This document shows positions 54,418 through 62,852 of a stretch of 64,000 bases of DNA, piece after piece. The stretch spans positions 4,557,501 to 4,621,500 of the forward strand of contig NZ_JACHBR010000001.1 of the NCBI RefSeq assembly GCF_014200435.1, in the 5' to 3' direction. A program made the position numbers and the translations under genes. The notes under the pieces were generated by a model, which saw only the letters and a list, made by a program, of their open reading frames with translations, did no database searches and had not been told where the DNA came from. How positions within the stretch are numbered: the stretch's first letter is position 1; each line of letters opens with the position of its first letter. Source of the stretch: Sphaerisporangium krabiense (GTDB lineage Bacteria > Actinomycetota > Actinomycetes > Streptosporangiales > Streptosporangiaceae).

Positions 54418-54615
54418 GGCTCCTCTTCCCCGAGTGGACGTATCGGGGACGGCTACCCCCTCAGGAGCGCTGTATAGCCGATCGTCCCGTTCTGGCGGAT
54501 GTTTCCGCTGAGGTGGGCCGGGTACCGCGTGCGCACCGCACCGGGAACGGGCCCCCGGTCGCGCCGCCGGGCCCGTGGCGAGGTGGGCCGAGCGCGAGAG
54601 AGGACGAAGTTCGTG

Positions 54616-55182
54616 ATGGAGCACAGCGGGGACGTCATCACCGTCCTGACCACCGATCACCGACAGGTGGAGGAGATGTTCGCCGAGTTGGAGGCGCTGC
54701 GCGGCGCCGGACGGGACGACCGCCGCAAGGAACTGGCCGAGAAGGTGATCATCGCGCTGGTGGGGCACGCGGTCGCCGAGGAGGCGTACCTGTATCCGGC
54801 CGCGCGCAGGCACCTTCCCGACGGGGACGCGCTCGCCGACCGGGCGGTGGCCGAGCACGCGGAGGTCGAGCGGCTGATGAAGGACCTGGAGAAGGCCGAG
54901 CCCGGCGACCCCGTCTTCGACCACCTGCTCGACCGGCTGGTCGCCGAGGTGCGCCACCACGTCCGCGAGGAGGAGAGCCGGATCTTCCCCGACCTGGTGC
55001 GCTACGCCGAGCCCGAGGACCTGATCAGCCTCGGCGGGAAGATCCGGATGATCAAGAAGATCGGTCCGACGCGGCCCCATCCCGCCGCGCCCGGCAGTCC
55101 CGCCGCGGGCAAGCTCCTGGCGCCCGGCACGGGCCTGGTGGACCGCGTCCGCGACCTGCTGACCGGCCGGGGAAGGGACTGA
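54616..55182 (+). CDS. Hemerythrin HHE domain protein
   Basis: Product of 188 aa. Two HHE-type helical pairs form a four-helix bundle: TTDHRQVEEMFAELE near residue 12, GHAVAEEAYLYP near 50, AEHAEVERLMKDLE near 80 and VRHHVREEESRIFP near 112. Their His and Glu residues can bind a diiron centre. Such proteins respond to oxygen, nitric oxide or peroxide. The tail from residue 150 is Pro/Gly-rich and unstructured. GTG 54613 directly precedes the chosen ATG, and GAGAGGACGAAG lies upstream. It stands before the epimerase gene with a 63-base gap. Confidence 0.9.
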   Translation: MEHSGDVITVLTTDHRQVEEMFAELEALRGAGRDDRRKELAEKVIIALVGHAVAEEAYLYPAARRHLPDGDALADRAVAEHAEVERLMKDLEKAEPGDPVFDHLLDRLVAEVRHHVREEESRIFPDLVRYAEPEDLISLGGKIRMIKKIGPTRPHPAAPGSPAAGKLLAPGTGLVDRVRDLLTGRGRD

Positions 55183-55245
55183 TCGTCCGCGCCCGGCCGG
55201 ACACCGGCGCGGTTTAGCCGCAGGCCAAGCGGGGAGCAGCCTGAT

Positions 55246-56295
55246 ATGCGGGTAATTGTGGTGGGGGCGACCGGCAACGTCGGAACCAGCGTGATCTCCG
55301 CCCTGGAGCGGGACTCGAGCGTCGAGGCGATCGTGGGCGTCGCGCGCCGCCTGCCGGGGTGGCGCCCCGGCAGGACCGAGTGGCGGGCCGCCGACATCGC
55401 CACCGACGACCTCACCGACCTCTTCACCGGCGCGGACGCCGTGGTGAACCTCGCCTGGCTGTTCCAGCCCACCCGCGACCCGGCGGTCACCTGGCGGGCC
55501 AACGTGCTCGGCGGCATGCGCGTCTTCCGCGCGGTCGCCGAGGCCGGGGTGCCGGCCCTGGTCCACGCCTCCTCGGTCGGCGCCTACTCGCCCGGCCCCA
55601 AGGACCGCGCGGTGGACGAGAGCTGGCCCACCCACGGCTGGCCCCGCGCCGCCTACGCCCGCGAGAAGGCGTACCTGGAGCGCGTCCTCGACGTCTTCGA
55701 GAACGACCACCCCGGCATCCGCGTGGTCCGCATGCGCCCGGGGTTCATCTTCAAGCGCGAGTCGGCCACCCAGCAGCGCCGCCTGTTCGCCGGGCCCCTG
55801 GTGCCGCAGCGGCTCGTGCGGCCCGGCTGGGTGCCGTTCCTGCCGGACGTCCCCGGCCTGCGCATTCAGGCCCTGCACTCCGACGACGCGGGCGAGGCCT
55901 ACCGGCTCGCCGTCACGCGCCCGGTCTCGGGGCCGTTCAACCTCGCCGCCGACCCCGTGCTGGAGCCCGCCGACCTGGCCGAGCTGCTCAGGACCCGGCT
56001 GGTGCCCGTCGCGCCGTGGATGATCCGCGAGCTGACGGCCGCGGCCTGGCACCTGCGCCTGGTCCCGGCCTCGCCGGGCCTGGTCGAGATGGCGCTCAAG
56101 ATCCCGGTCATGGACACGACGCGCGCCCGTACCGAGCTCGGCTGGACGCCCCGCCACACCGCGCTCCAGGCCGTCCGCGAGGTGGTCGCGGGCATGGAGG
56201 GCGGCGCGGGCATGGACACCCCGCCCCTGGAGCCGGAGTCCGGCCTGAAGGGCCGCCTCCACGAACTCGCCACGGGCGTCGGCGGTCGTCCCTAG
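55246..56295 (+). CDS. NAD(P)-dependent epimerase/dehydratase family protein
   Basis: Product of 349 aa, an extended short-chain dehydrogenase. The Rossmann motif VVGATGNVGTSV is at residues 4-15, and the active-site Y-x-x-x-K appears as YAREKAYLERVLD near residue 141 with Ser in HASSVGAYS near 108. The end RTELGWTPRHTALQAVREVV is typical of sugar epimerase-like members. The substrate is unknown; no sugar cluster is adjacent. ATG 55246 is preceded by GGGGAGCAG. Confidence 0.88.
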   Translation: MRVIVVGATGNVGTSVISALERDSSVEAIVGVARRLPGWRPGRTEWRAADIATDDLTDLFTGADAVVNLAWLFQPTRDPAVTWRANVLGGMRVFRAVAEAGVPALVHASSVGAYSPGPKDRAVDESWPTHGWPRAAYAREKAYLERVLDVFENDHPGIRVVRMRPGFIFKRESATQQRRLFAGPLVPQRLVRPGWVPFLPDVPGLRIQALHSDDAGEAYRLAVTRPVSGPFNLAADPVLEPADLAELLRTRLVPVAPWMIRELTAAAWHLRLVPASPGLVEMALKIPVMDTTRARTELGWTPRHTALQAVREVVAGMEGGAGMDTPPLEPESGLKGRLHELATGVGGRP

Positions 56296-56394
56296 CCGCG
56301 TCTCCCGGCCGCCTCCGGGACCTCGCGATCCCGCGCACGAGAACTTGCGATCTGGGCGCCGGTAACTTATAACTCTAGTAAGAGGTTTTCGGGA

Positions 56395-56418
56395 AGGCAG
56401 GCTTGAGGAAACCTGCCT
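56395..56418 (+). promoter_or_regulatory. Inverted repeat in the hsp20 leader
   Basis: AGGCAGG and CCTGCCT form a 7-bp inverted repeat with the loop CTTGAGGAAA, 22 bases before the hsp20 start. Just upstream is the near-palindrome ACTCTAGTAAGAGGT (56371-56385). One of these may be the operator of the HspR-like regulator encoded downstream, or the hairpin may act in the mRNA as a heat-sensitive element. Confidence 0.45.
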
Positions 56419-56440
56419 GTTCTACTGGAGGTGGTCACGG

Positions 56441-56884
56441 ATGCTGCTGACGTCGATCGATCCGTTCATCCAGGAGTTCGACCGGCAGTTCGACAGGTTG
56501 GCCCGGCAGGCCCTCGGCACGGGGGACGGCGGGGCGCGGGTCATGGCTCTCGACGGCGTCCGGCGCAAGGACGACGTCCTCCTCAGGTTCGACCTCCCCG
56601 GCGTCGACCCCGACTCGATCGAGATCACCGTCGACCGCGGCGTGCTGTCGGTCAGCGCCACGCGGGAAGAGGAGCACGCGCAGGAGGACCGCCCGTTCGT
56701 GCGCGAGCGCCCCATGGGCGCCTTCACCCGCCGCGTCTACCTCTCCGAGCACCTCGACAGCGAGAAGATCGACGCCGCCTACTCCAACGGGGTCCTCGCC
56801 GTGCGCATCCCCGTGATCGAGAAGGCGCGCCCCCGCAAGGTCGAGATCCACAAGGGGCCGGAGGTCAAGTCGATCAAGGCGTGA
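56441..56884 (+). CDS. Small heat shock protein, Hsp20/alpha-crystallin family
   Basis: Product of 147 aa. The alpha-crystallin domain runs from about residue 40 to 130; DDVLLRFDLPGVDPDSIEIT near residue 47 and SNGVLAVRIPV near 115 are the family signatures. It is an ATP-independent chaperone that holds unfolding proteins in the cytoplasm. ATG 56441 has GGAGG nearby (TACTGGAGGTGGTCACGG). The gene is followed by a hairpin and a merR-like regulator gene in the same direction, a known arrangement for heat-shock control. Confidence 0.93.
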   Translation: MLLTSIDPFIQEFDRQFDRLARQALGTGDGGARVMALDGVRRKDDVLLRFDLPGVDPDSIEITVDRGVLSVSATREEEHAQEDRPFVRERPMGAFTRRVYLSEHLDSEKIDAAYSNGVLAVRIPVIEKARPRKVEIHKGPEVKSIKA

Positions 56885-56911
56885 GGTCCGCGACTCCGCA
56901 GCGGAACGCGA

Positions 56912-56941
56912 GGGGCGGGCGCCGGCGACGGCGTCCGCCCC
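56912..56941 (+). terminator. Strong hairpin between hsp20 and the merR-like gene
   Basis: GGGGCGGGCGCCG-GCGA-CGGCGTCCGCCCC forms a 13-bp stem with one G-U pair and a tetraloop. It starts 28 bases after the hsp20 stop. It may reduce read-through, so that the regulator is made in smaller amounts than the chaperone. Confidence 0.7.
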
Positions 56942-57012
56942 GTCGTCTCATGAGAAGTCCTGCGAGAACGTCCGGGGCCGCCCGGCCCCCGCCCGGGAAG
57001 GAACGAGCGACG

Positions 57013-57333
57013 ATGGCGAGGCTGCCGTTCGACGACGAGCACGCGCCCCTCTACTCCGTCGGACAGGTCGCCGCCATGCTCAACGTCGAACAGGCGTTCC
57101 TGCGGCGGCTGGACGAGTTCGACGTCGTGCGCCCCGCACGATCCGGTGGCGGTCAGCGCCGCTACAGCCGCCACGAGATCGGCGACGTGCAGAACGCCAT
57201 CTCCCTCGTCGGCGAAGGCATGACGCTGGTGGCCGTGCGCCGCATCTTCGAACTGGAGCAGCAGGTCCGCGAGCTGCGGGCCGAGCTGGCCCGGGAGCGC
57301 GCCCGGCGGGGCGGCGAGGACGCGCCGGGCTGA
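57013..57333 (+). CDS. MerR-family HspR-like regulator
   Basis: Product of 106 aa. YSVGQVAAMLNVEQAFLRRL near residue 16 and GGGQRRYSRHEIGDVQNAIS near residue 44 form the MerR winged helix as in HspR, and GMTLVAVRRIFELEQQVREL near residue 73 is the dimer helix. No metal-binding Cys are present, which fits HspR-like rather than metal-sensing members. It probably represses hsp20 and perhaps other chaperone genes. ATG 57013 has GGAACGAGCGACG upstream. It is the second gene of the pair. Confidence 0.88.
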   Translation: MARLPFDDEHAPLYSVGQVAAMLNVEQAFLRRLDEFDVVRPARSGGGQRRYSRHEIGDVQNAISLVGEGMTLVAVRRIFELEQQVRELRAELARERARRGGEDAPG

Positions 57334-57542
57334 GCGACCCTCGGGCGGCGCGGCCGGTCCGCCGCCGGCACGGGGCCGCGCCGGACTCCCCACCGCCTGA
57401 GGCGGCCCCGGGCGGGCGGTCGTGGGAGGCTGTACTCGGAGTCGTTTCCGTCATCTTGCGTCTTCTGAAGTCAGCACATATCCGGTTCGGCTGGTGAGTC
57501 CCCGAACCGCCCCCCGCATCATCCCGATCGAGGAGCCCCACG

Positions 57543-58628
57543 TTGCACCTGCTCACCAACCCCCTGAAGGACTACGCCTGGGGGTCGCGCACGGACATCG
57601 CCGAGCTCACCGGACGGCCCGCCCCCTCGCCGGGGCCCGAGGCCGAGATGTGGCTCGGCACGCACCCGGCCGGCCCCTCGACGCTCGACGGGGACGGGCG
57701 CTCCCTCGCCGACCTGATCGACGCCGACCCGCTCGCCGGGCTCGGCGCGCGGACGCTGGAGCGCCACGGCGCGCGGCTGCCGTTCCTCCTCAAGCTGATC
57801 GCGGTCGCCAGGCCCCTGTCCCTCCAGGTCCACCCGTCCGCCGAGCAGGCCGCGGACGGTCACGCCCGCGGCGTCTACGGCGACCCGTGGGCGAAGCCCG
57901 AGCTGGTGTGCGCGCTCACCCCGTTCACCGCGCTGGCCGGGTTCCGCCCGGCCGACCAGGCGGCCATGCTGGTCGAACGGCTCGGCGTGCCGGGGCTCAA
58001 GGACGTGGTCGCGCTGCTGGCCGAGGGGTCGCCGCTGAAGGCCCTCGCCGCGCTGCTCGACGGCCGCGACATCGCCGAGCAGGCCGTCTGGGCGGCCTCC
58101 GCCGTCCACCACCCCGACTACGCGCTGGTGGTCCGCCTGGCCCGCTGCCACCCCGGGGACCCGGCCTGCCTGGCCCCGCTGATGATCAAGCGGCACGAGC
58201 TGGCCCCGGGCCAGGCGCTGTTCCTCGGCGCCGGGGTGCTGCACTGCTACGTCAAGGGCTTCGGCGTGGAGATCATGGGCAGCTCCGACAACGTCGTGCG
58301 GGCGGGGCTGACCGCCAAGCCGGTCGACGTGGCCGAGCTGCTGCGCGTGACCGACCCGGACGCGGGCCCGCTGGCGCCGGGCACGGGGCCGGACGGCGCC
58401 TTCGACACCCCCGCGCCGGAGTTCCGGCTGCGGCGCCTGGCGGTGGACGGTGAGACGCGGCTGGAGGGCGGCGTGCCGCGCATCCTGCTGGGCGTGGCGG
58501 GCGAGACGCGCGCGGACGGCGTGGACCTCGGCGCCGGACGCTCGGTGTTCGTGCCCGCCGCCGGCCCCGCGCCGACCCTGTCCGGCTCCGGCGTGGTCTT
58601 CTGCGCCGAGCCCGGCGGCGACGGCTGA
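57543..58628 (+). CDS. manA: Mannose-6-phosphate isomerase, class I
   Basis: Product of 361 aa. The opening LLTNPLKDYAWGSRTDIAEL and the zinc-site block LSLQVHPSAEQA near residue 98 with WAKPELVCALT near 117 are class I signatures, and GAGVLHCYVKGFGVEIMGSS near residue 228 holds the last ligand and active-site residues. It converts mannose 6-phosphate and fructose 6-phosphate. TTG 57543 has GAGGAG 7 bases upstream and begins the conserved sequence, so a TTG start is likely. There is no sugar operon around it. Confidence 0.94.
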   Translation: MHLLTNPLKDYAWGSRTDIAELTGRPAPSPGPEAEMWLGTHPAGPSTLDGDGRSLADLIDADPLAGLGARTLERHGARLPFLLKLIAVARPLSLQVHPSAEQAADGHARGVYGDPWAKPELVCALTPFTALAGFRPADQAAMLVERLGVPGLKDVVALLAEGSPLKALAALLDGRDIAEQAVWAASAVHHPDYALVVRLARCHPGDPACLAPLMIKRHELAPGQALFLGAGVLHCYVKGFGVEIMGSSDNVVRAGLTAKPVDVAELLRVTDPDAGPLAPGTGPDGAFDTPAPEFRLRRLAVDGETRLEGGVPRILLGVAGETRADGVDLGAGRSVFVPAAGPAPTLSGSGVVFCAEPGGDG

Positions 58629-58634
58629 CAACGG

Positions 58635-58674
58635 CGGACGGCGCCGCCCCCCCTCGGGGAGGCGGCGCCGTCCG
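58635..58674. terminator. Strong bidirectional hairpin between manA and hpaE
   Basis: GGACGGCGCCGCC (58636-58648) and GGCGGCGCCGTCC (58661-58673) form a perfect 13-bp stem, 14 with the outer C-G pair, and a 12-base loop. It lies between two convergent stops and can end transcription from both sides. Confidence 0.9.
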
Positions 58675-58683
58675 GTGACGCGA

Positions 58684-60150
58684 TCAGGCCGCGCCGAACC
58701 GCGGGATCGGCAGATCCTCGGTCGCCAGGTGCACGATGTGCGCCTCGGTGTAGACGTCGATGCTGTGGTGCCCGCCCTCGCGGCCGAGGCCGCTGGCCTT
58801 GACACCGCCGAACGGCGTGCGCAGGTCGCGGACGTTCTGGGAGTTGACCCACATCATGCCCGCCTCGATGGACTGCGCGAGCCGGTGCGTCCTGCGCAGG
58901 TCGTTGGTCCACAGGTAGGCGGCCAGGCCGTAGCGGGTCGCGTTGGCCAGCTCCAGCGCCTCGGCCTCGGTCGAGAACGGCGTGACGGAGACCACCGGGC
59001 CGAAGATCTCCTCCTGGAAGATCCGCATCTTCGGCGTGACGTCGGCGAACACCGTCGCCCCCAGGAAGTTGCCCTCCGGCAGGTGCGCGGGCCGCTCGCC
59101 GCCCGCGACCAGGCGGGCGCCCTCCTCGGTGCCGATGCGCACGTACTCCATGACCCGCTCGTAGTGCTCGGGGTGGATCAGCGCGCCCAGCTCGGTGGCG
59201 GGGTCGCTCGGAGCCCCCACCTTCACCCGTGAGGCGCGCGCGGCCAGGCGCTCCACGAACTCGTCGTAGACCTCCTCCTGGACCAGGACGCGCGAGCTGG
59301 CCGTGCAGCGCTCGCCGTTGAGGGAGAACACCCCGAAGACGGCCGCGTCCAGCGCGCGGTCCAGGTCGGCGTCGGCGAAGACCAGCAGCGGCGACTTGCC
59401 GCCGAGCTCCATCGACAGCGCCTTCAGGTTGTCGGCGGCGTTGCGCATGATGATCTGACCGGTGGTGGTCTCCCCGGTGAAGGAGATCACCGGGACGTCC
59501 GGGTGCGCCACGAGCGCCGCGCCGGCGTCCTCGCCGATGCCGTGCACCAGGTTGAAGACGCCGGTGGGGAGCCCGGCCTCCTCCATGATCTCCGGCAGCA
59601 GCCCGGCCGACGCGGGGGACCACTCGGCGGGCTTGAGGACGACCGGGCAGCCCGCGGCGAGCGCCGGGGCGAGCTTCCAGGTCTCCAGCATGAACGGCGT
59701 GTTCCAGGGCGTGATCAGGCCGGCGACGCCGACCGGCTTGCGCAGCACGTAGTTGAGCTGCGCCGAGGCCACGCGGTAGACCTCCTCGCCCAGCGTCGTG
59801 ATCACGTCGGCGAAGAAGCGGAAGTTGTGCGCGGCGCGGTGCGCCTGGCCGCGGGCCTGGGTGATCGGCAGGCCGGTGTCCCGGCACTCCCGCGCGGCGA
59901 TCTCGTCGTCGCGGGACTCGATCGCCGCGGCGATCCTGCGCAGCACCGCGGCGCGCTGCTCGCCGGTCATCTTCGGCCACGGGCCCTCGGTGAAGGCGGT
60001 GCGCGCGGCGGCCACGGCGGCGGCGATGTCCTCGGGACCGCCGGCCGACACCGTCAGGTACGGCTTGTTGGTCGCGGGCTCCAGGGCGGTGAACGTCGCC
60101 CCCGTGACGCTGGGGACGTGGGCCCCGCCGATGTAGTGCTCAAGGTTCAT
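58684..60150 (-). CDS. hpaE: 5-carboxymethyl-2-hydroxymuconate semialdehyde dehydrogenase (HpaE-like)
   Basis: Product of 488 aa of the aldehyde dehydrogenase superfamily. The NAD motif GLITPWNTPFM lies near residue 146, FTGETTTGQ near 222, the general base Glu in MELGGKSP near 246 and the nucleophile Cys in NGERCTASSR near 280. In homoprotocatechuate breakdown HpaE oxidises the ring-cleavage aldehyde to the dicarboxylate; the assignment rests on the neighbour hpaD. ATG 60150 overlaps the stop of the DapA-like gene (ATGA). It is the last gene of a three-gene operon. Confidence 0.88.
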   Translation of the reverse strand: MNLEHYIGGAHVPSVTGATFTALEPATNKPYLTVSAGGPEDIAAAVAAARTAFTEGPWPKMTGEQRAAVLRRIAAAIESRDDEIAARECRDTGLPITQARGQAHRAAHNFRFFADVITTLGEEVYRVASAQLNYVLRKPVGVAGLITPWNTPFMLETWKLAPALAAGCPVVLKPAEWSPASAGLLPEIMEEAGLPTGVFNLVHGIGEDAGAALVAHPDVPVISFTGETTTGQIIMRNAADNLKALSMELGGKSPLLVFADADLDRALDAAVFGVFSLNGERCTASSRVLVQEEVYDEFVERLAARASRVKVGAPSDPATELGALIHPEHYERVMEYVRIGTEEGARLVAGGERPAHLPEGNFLGATVFADVTPKMRIFQEEIFGPVVSVTPFSTEAEALELANATRYGLAAYLWTNDLRRTHRLAQSIEAGMMWVNSQNVRDLRTPFGGVKASGLGREGGHHSIDVYTEAHIVHLATEDLPIPRFGAA

Positions 60151-61061
60151 CAGGCGACTCCCTCGCTCTGAGCCAGTAGTTCTTCGATGCGCGCGATCCC
60201 CGCGTCAGTGGGCGGGATCAGCGGCGGGCGCACGTGGCCTGAGGTGATCAGGCCACGCCGCGCGAGTACCAGCTTCGCGGGAGCCGGGTTGGTCTCCACG
60301 AAAAGCAGGTCGACCAGGGGATGCAGTGCGTAGTGCAGGTCGAGGGCGGTCTTGTGGTCGCCCTCGGTGTAGGCGGTGTACATGCGGGCCACCGCGGACG
60401 GGGCCAGGTTGGCCACCGCGCTCACGAAGCCCACGCCGCCGATGGCCAGCAGCGGCAGGCACAGCAGCTCGATGCCGGACCACATGAGGAAATCACGTCC
60501 GCACAGGTTGAGGACGCGGGAGAAGTGCTCGAAGTCCTTCGTCGTCTCTTTGATGCCCACGATGTTGGCACGCGCGCGTCGCAGCCGGGCCACGGTCTCC
60601 GGGGCGATGTCCACGGCCGTGCGGGAGGGGACGTTGTAGATGACGATCGGGAGAGAGGGGAACTCGGCGGCCACCGTGGCGTACCACTGGAAGAGGGCCT
60701 CCTGCGTCGGCCGCGCGTAGTACGGGGTGATGACCAGCGCGGCGTCGGCGCCCAGCCGCTCGGCCTCGGCGGTGAGGCGCAGCGTCTCGTCCAGCTTGGC
60801 GGACCCGGTGCCGGGCAGGAACGGCACCTGGTCGGCGGTCTCGGCCGCGACGGCGGACATCGCCGCGATCCGCTCGTCGATGGTCTGCGCGCTCGGCTCG
60901 CCGGTGGAGCCGCCGGTGGAGATCCCGTGGGATCCCTGCGAGAGCTGCCAGCGCACCAGCGCCCGAAGGGACGCGAGGTCGAGCTCTCCGTCCTCGGTGA
61001 ACGGCGTCACCACGGGGGCGATCGACCCGCGTATGGTGGCCGGGTCCGACCGGAATTTCAT
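60150..61061 (-). CDS. DapA-family aldolase/lyase
   Basis: Product of 303 aa with the (beta/alpha)8 lyase fold of dihydrodipicolinate synthase. The Schiff-base Lys is in VGIKETTKDF near residue 167, the Tyr in IVIYNVPSRTA near 140, and the substrate-binding GGSTGEPSAQT (GxxGE) near 50. The lysine pathway is unlikely given its place in a catabolic operon. In this cluster it may act as an aldolase or a dehydratase on a pathway intermediate, possibly taking the role of HpaI or HpaH. Its gene lies between an FAH-RraA fusion and hpaE. Confidence 0.85.
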   Translation of the reverse strand: MKFRSDPATIRGSIAPVVTPFTEDGELDLASLRALVRWQLSQGSHGISTGGSTGEPSAQTIDERIAAMSAVAAETADQVPFLPGTGSAKLDETLRLTAEAERLGADAALVITPYYARPTQEALFQWYATVAAEFPSLPIVIYNVPSRTAVDIAPETVARLRRARANIVGIKETTKDFEHFSRVLNLCGRDFLMWSGIELLCLPLLAIGGVGFVSAVANLAPSAVARMYTAYTEGDHKTALDLHYALHPLVDLLFVETNPAPAKLVLARRGLITSGHVRPPLIPPTDAGIARIEELLAQSEGVA

Positions 61062-61140
61062 GCCAACTCCCTATTGACGGCGCGGCCTTCGCCGCGCGAC
61101 GTGCGGGCGCCTGTGTGCCGGCGCGGGGCTTGGTGCGTGG

Positions 61141-62553
61141 TCACGAGTCGCGCCGTTGGGTCTCGTAGGTCTCACGCCAGGTCTTGTTCATGGGGTAGAG
61201 GCCGTCCACGGAGGCGCCCTCGTTCACCCGGTCGTAGATGAAGCGCTCCTCGTCCTCCTGGCGGGCCGCGTCGCGGGCGACCTCGGCGACGAGGCGCGGC
61301 GGGATGACCACCACGCCCTCGGCGTCGCCGACCAGGACGTCGCCGGGCATCACCAGCACGCCGCCGCACGCGACCGGCACCTGGGACTCCAGCGGGACGT
61401 GCTTGCGGCCGAGGACGGCGGCGTGGGGGACGGCGTAGTAGGCGGGCATGTCCAGGTTCGCGAAGGACGGGCTGTCGCGCAGGCCGCCGTCGGTGACGAC
61501 GCCGACGGCGCCGCGGCGCAGGGCGCGCAGCGCGAGGATGTCGCCGAGCGTGCCGGCCCCGTGGTCGCCGCGCGCCTCGATGACGAGCACCTCGCCCGGG
61601 CGGATCTCCTCGATGGTGCGCTTCTGGGCGTTCATGCCGCCGCCGATCGCGGCGAAGACGTCCTCGCGCAGGGGGACGTAGCGCAGGGTCCTGGCCACGC
61701 CGACCATGCGCAGGTCGGGCCGGGCCGGGCGCACGCCCTCGATGAAGTGGTGGTCGATGCCGCGCTTGCGGAGCTGGGAGGACAGCGTGGCCGTCGAGAC
61801 CGAGCGCAGCGCCGCGGTGGTCTCCTCGTCGAGCACGCCCGCGGGCGGCTCGCCCGCCGAGCCGTAGGCCGCGGCGCGGGTCTCCTCGGTCACCTTGGGC
61901 TGGACGCCGTACCCGGGCAGGTCGCGCTCGTCGGCGACGACCTCGTTGCGCAGGCGGCCCGCGCCCTCCAGCTCGACCTCCACGACGTCGCCGGGGCGCA
62001 CGACCGTCGACCCGGCGGGGGTGCCGGCGAGGATGAGGTCGCCGGGCTCCAGTGTCATGAAGCGGGACAGGTCCGCGACCAGCAGGTCGAACCCGAACAG
62101 CAGCTCCTCGGTGGAGGCGTCCTGGACCAGCTCACCGTTGACGTAGGTGCGCAGCCTCAGCCGGCCGGGATCGGCGTCCCGCAAAATTTCGGGCCCCACG
62201 GGGGTGAAGCCGTCCTGGCCTTTGGCGCGTAGGTTGGACCCGAGGTCGGCATGTTTGAAGTCGTAGACTCCGAAGTCGTTGGCCGCGGTGTACCCGGCGA
62301 CGTGCTCCAGCGCGTGCGCGGGGGAGACGCGGTGTGCCCGCTTGCCGATGACGATGGCGATCTCGCCCTCGAACGCCAGCAGCTCGCATCCCGCCGGCCG
62401 CACCACCGGCCGTCCCGACCAGGACAGCGACGACGACGGCTTGAGGAAGTAGGAGGGGACGGCCGGCGTACGCCCGCGCTCGGCCGCGCGGCTGCGGTAG
62501 TTGAGGTGCACCGCGATGATCTTTCCCGGTGCGAGGCCGAGCGGGTGCTCCAC
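61141..62553 (-). CDS. Fumarylacetoacetate hydrolase-RraA-like fusion protein
   Basis: Product of 470 aa. Residues about 10-225 are an FAH-type domain (HpaG/HpcE-like; FEGEIAIVIGKRAHR near 55 and NDFGVYDFKHADLGSN near 85 with metal-binding acids). Residues about 245-450 are an RraA/HMG-aldolase-like domain with GDHGAGTLGD near 345 and TDGGLRD near 367, where the Arg-Asp pair of that family sits. The two could perform decarboxylation/isomerisation and later aldol cleavage. GTG 62553 is chosen because AAGGGAG lies 8 bases upstream; the frame reaches 62610 but would then run across a palindromic operator. Confidence 0.85.
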   Translation of the reverse strand: MEHPLGLAPGKIIAVHLNYRSRAAERGRTPAVPSYFLKPSSSLSWSGRPVVRPAGCELLAFEGEIAIVIGKRAHRVSPAHALEHVAGYTAANDFGVYDFKHADLGSNLRAKGQDGFTPVGPEILRDADPGRLRLRTYVNGELVQDASTEELLFGFDLLVADLSRFMTLEPGDLILAGTPAGSTVVRPGDVVEVELEGAGRLRNEVVADERDLPGYGVQPKVTEETRAAAYGSAGEPPAGVLDEETTAALRSVSTATLSSQLRKRGIDHHFIEGVRPARPDLRMVGVARTLRYVPLREDVFAAIGGGMNAQKRTIEEIRPGEVLVIEARGDHGAGTLGDILALRALRRGAVGVVTDGGLRDSPSFANLDMPAYYAVPHAAVLGRKHVPLESQVPVACGGVLVMPGDVLVGDAEGVVVIPPRLVAEVARDAARQEDEERFIYDRVNEGASVDGLYPMNKTWRETYETQRRDS

Positions 62554-62572
62554 GGGTCTGGCTCCCTTCAAA

Positions 62573-62598
62573 TCGTATATGACATCCTGGATGATACG
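62573..62598. promoter_or_regulatory. Candidate operator 1 in the hpa divergent region
   Basis: TCGTATATGA at 62573-62582 opens a longer interrupted palindrome whose core is CATCC-T-GGATG (62583-62593) and whose outer arms are CGTAT and ATACG. It lies in the leader of the FAH-RraA gene. On the minus strand TACGAT could also serve as a -10 box. Confidence 0.6.
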
Positions 62599-62638
62599 CG
62601 GTTCTGCCACGTGGAGCTATAGACAAAGATATTTGACT

Positions 62639-62654
62639 TCGTACATGATTCTGG
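62639..62654. promoter_or_regulatory. Candidate operator 2 in the hpa divergent region
   Basis: TCGTACATGATTCTGG is a close copy of operator 1 (TCGTATATGA..TCCTGG) with two bases fewer in the spacer. It stands 66 bases from it, between the two divergent transcripts and upstream of hpaD. Confidence 0.5.
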
Positions 62655-62852
62655 TGTGCCACAAGCCGGGGCAACCCTGTCGGCGGACGTCAGAGGCGGG
62701 GCAGAGCCGTTGACGGCCGCCGGCCGGGACGGTGGGAACGCCGGAATCCGAGGGACTGTGACCGGACCTACGACATCCCCACTAGATTCCACAGACATCC
62801 CCTCGGCCGCGCCACAGGCCGCGGGGGACCGGACGCACCAAGGAGGGGCCTG

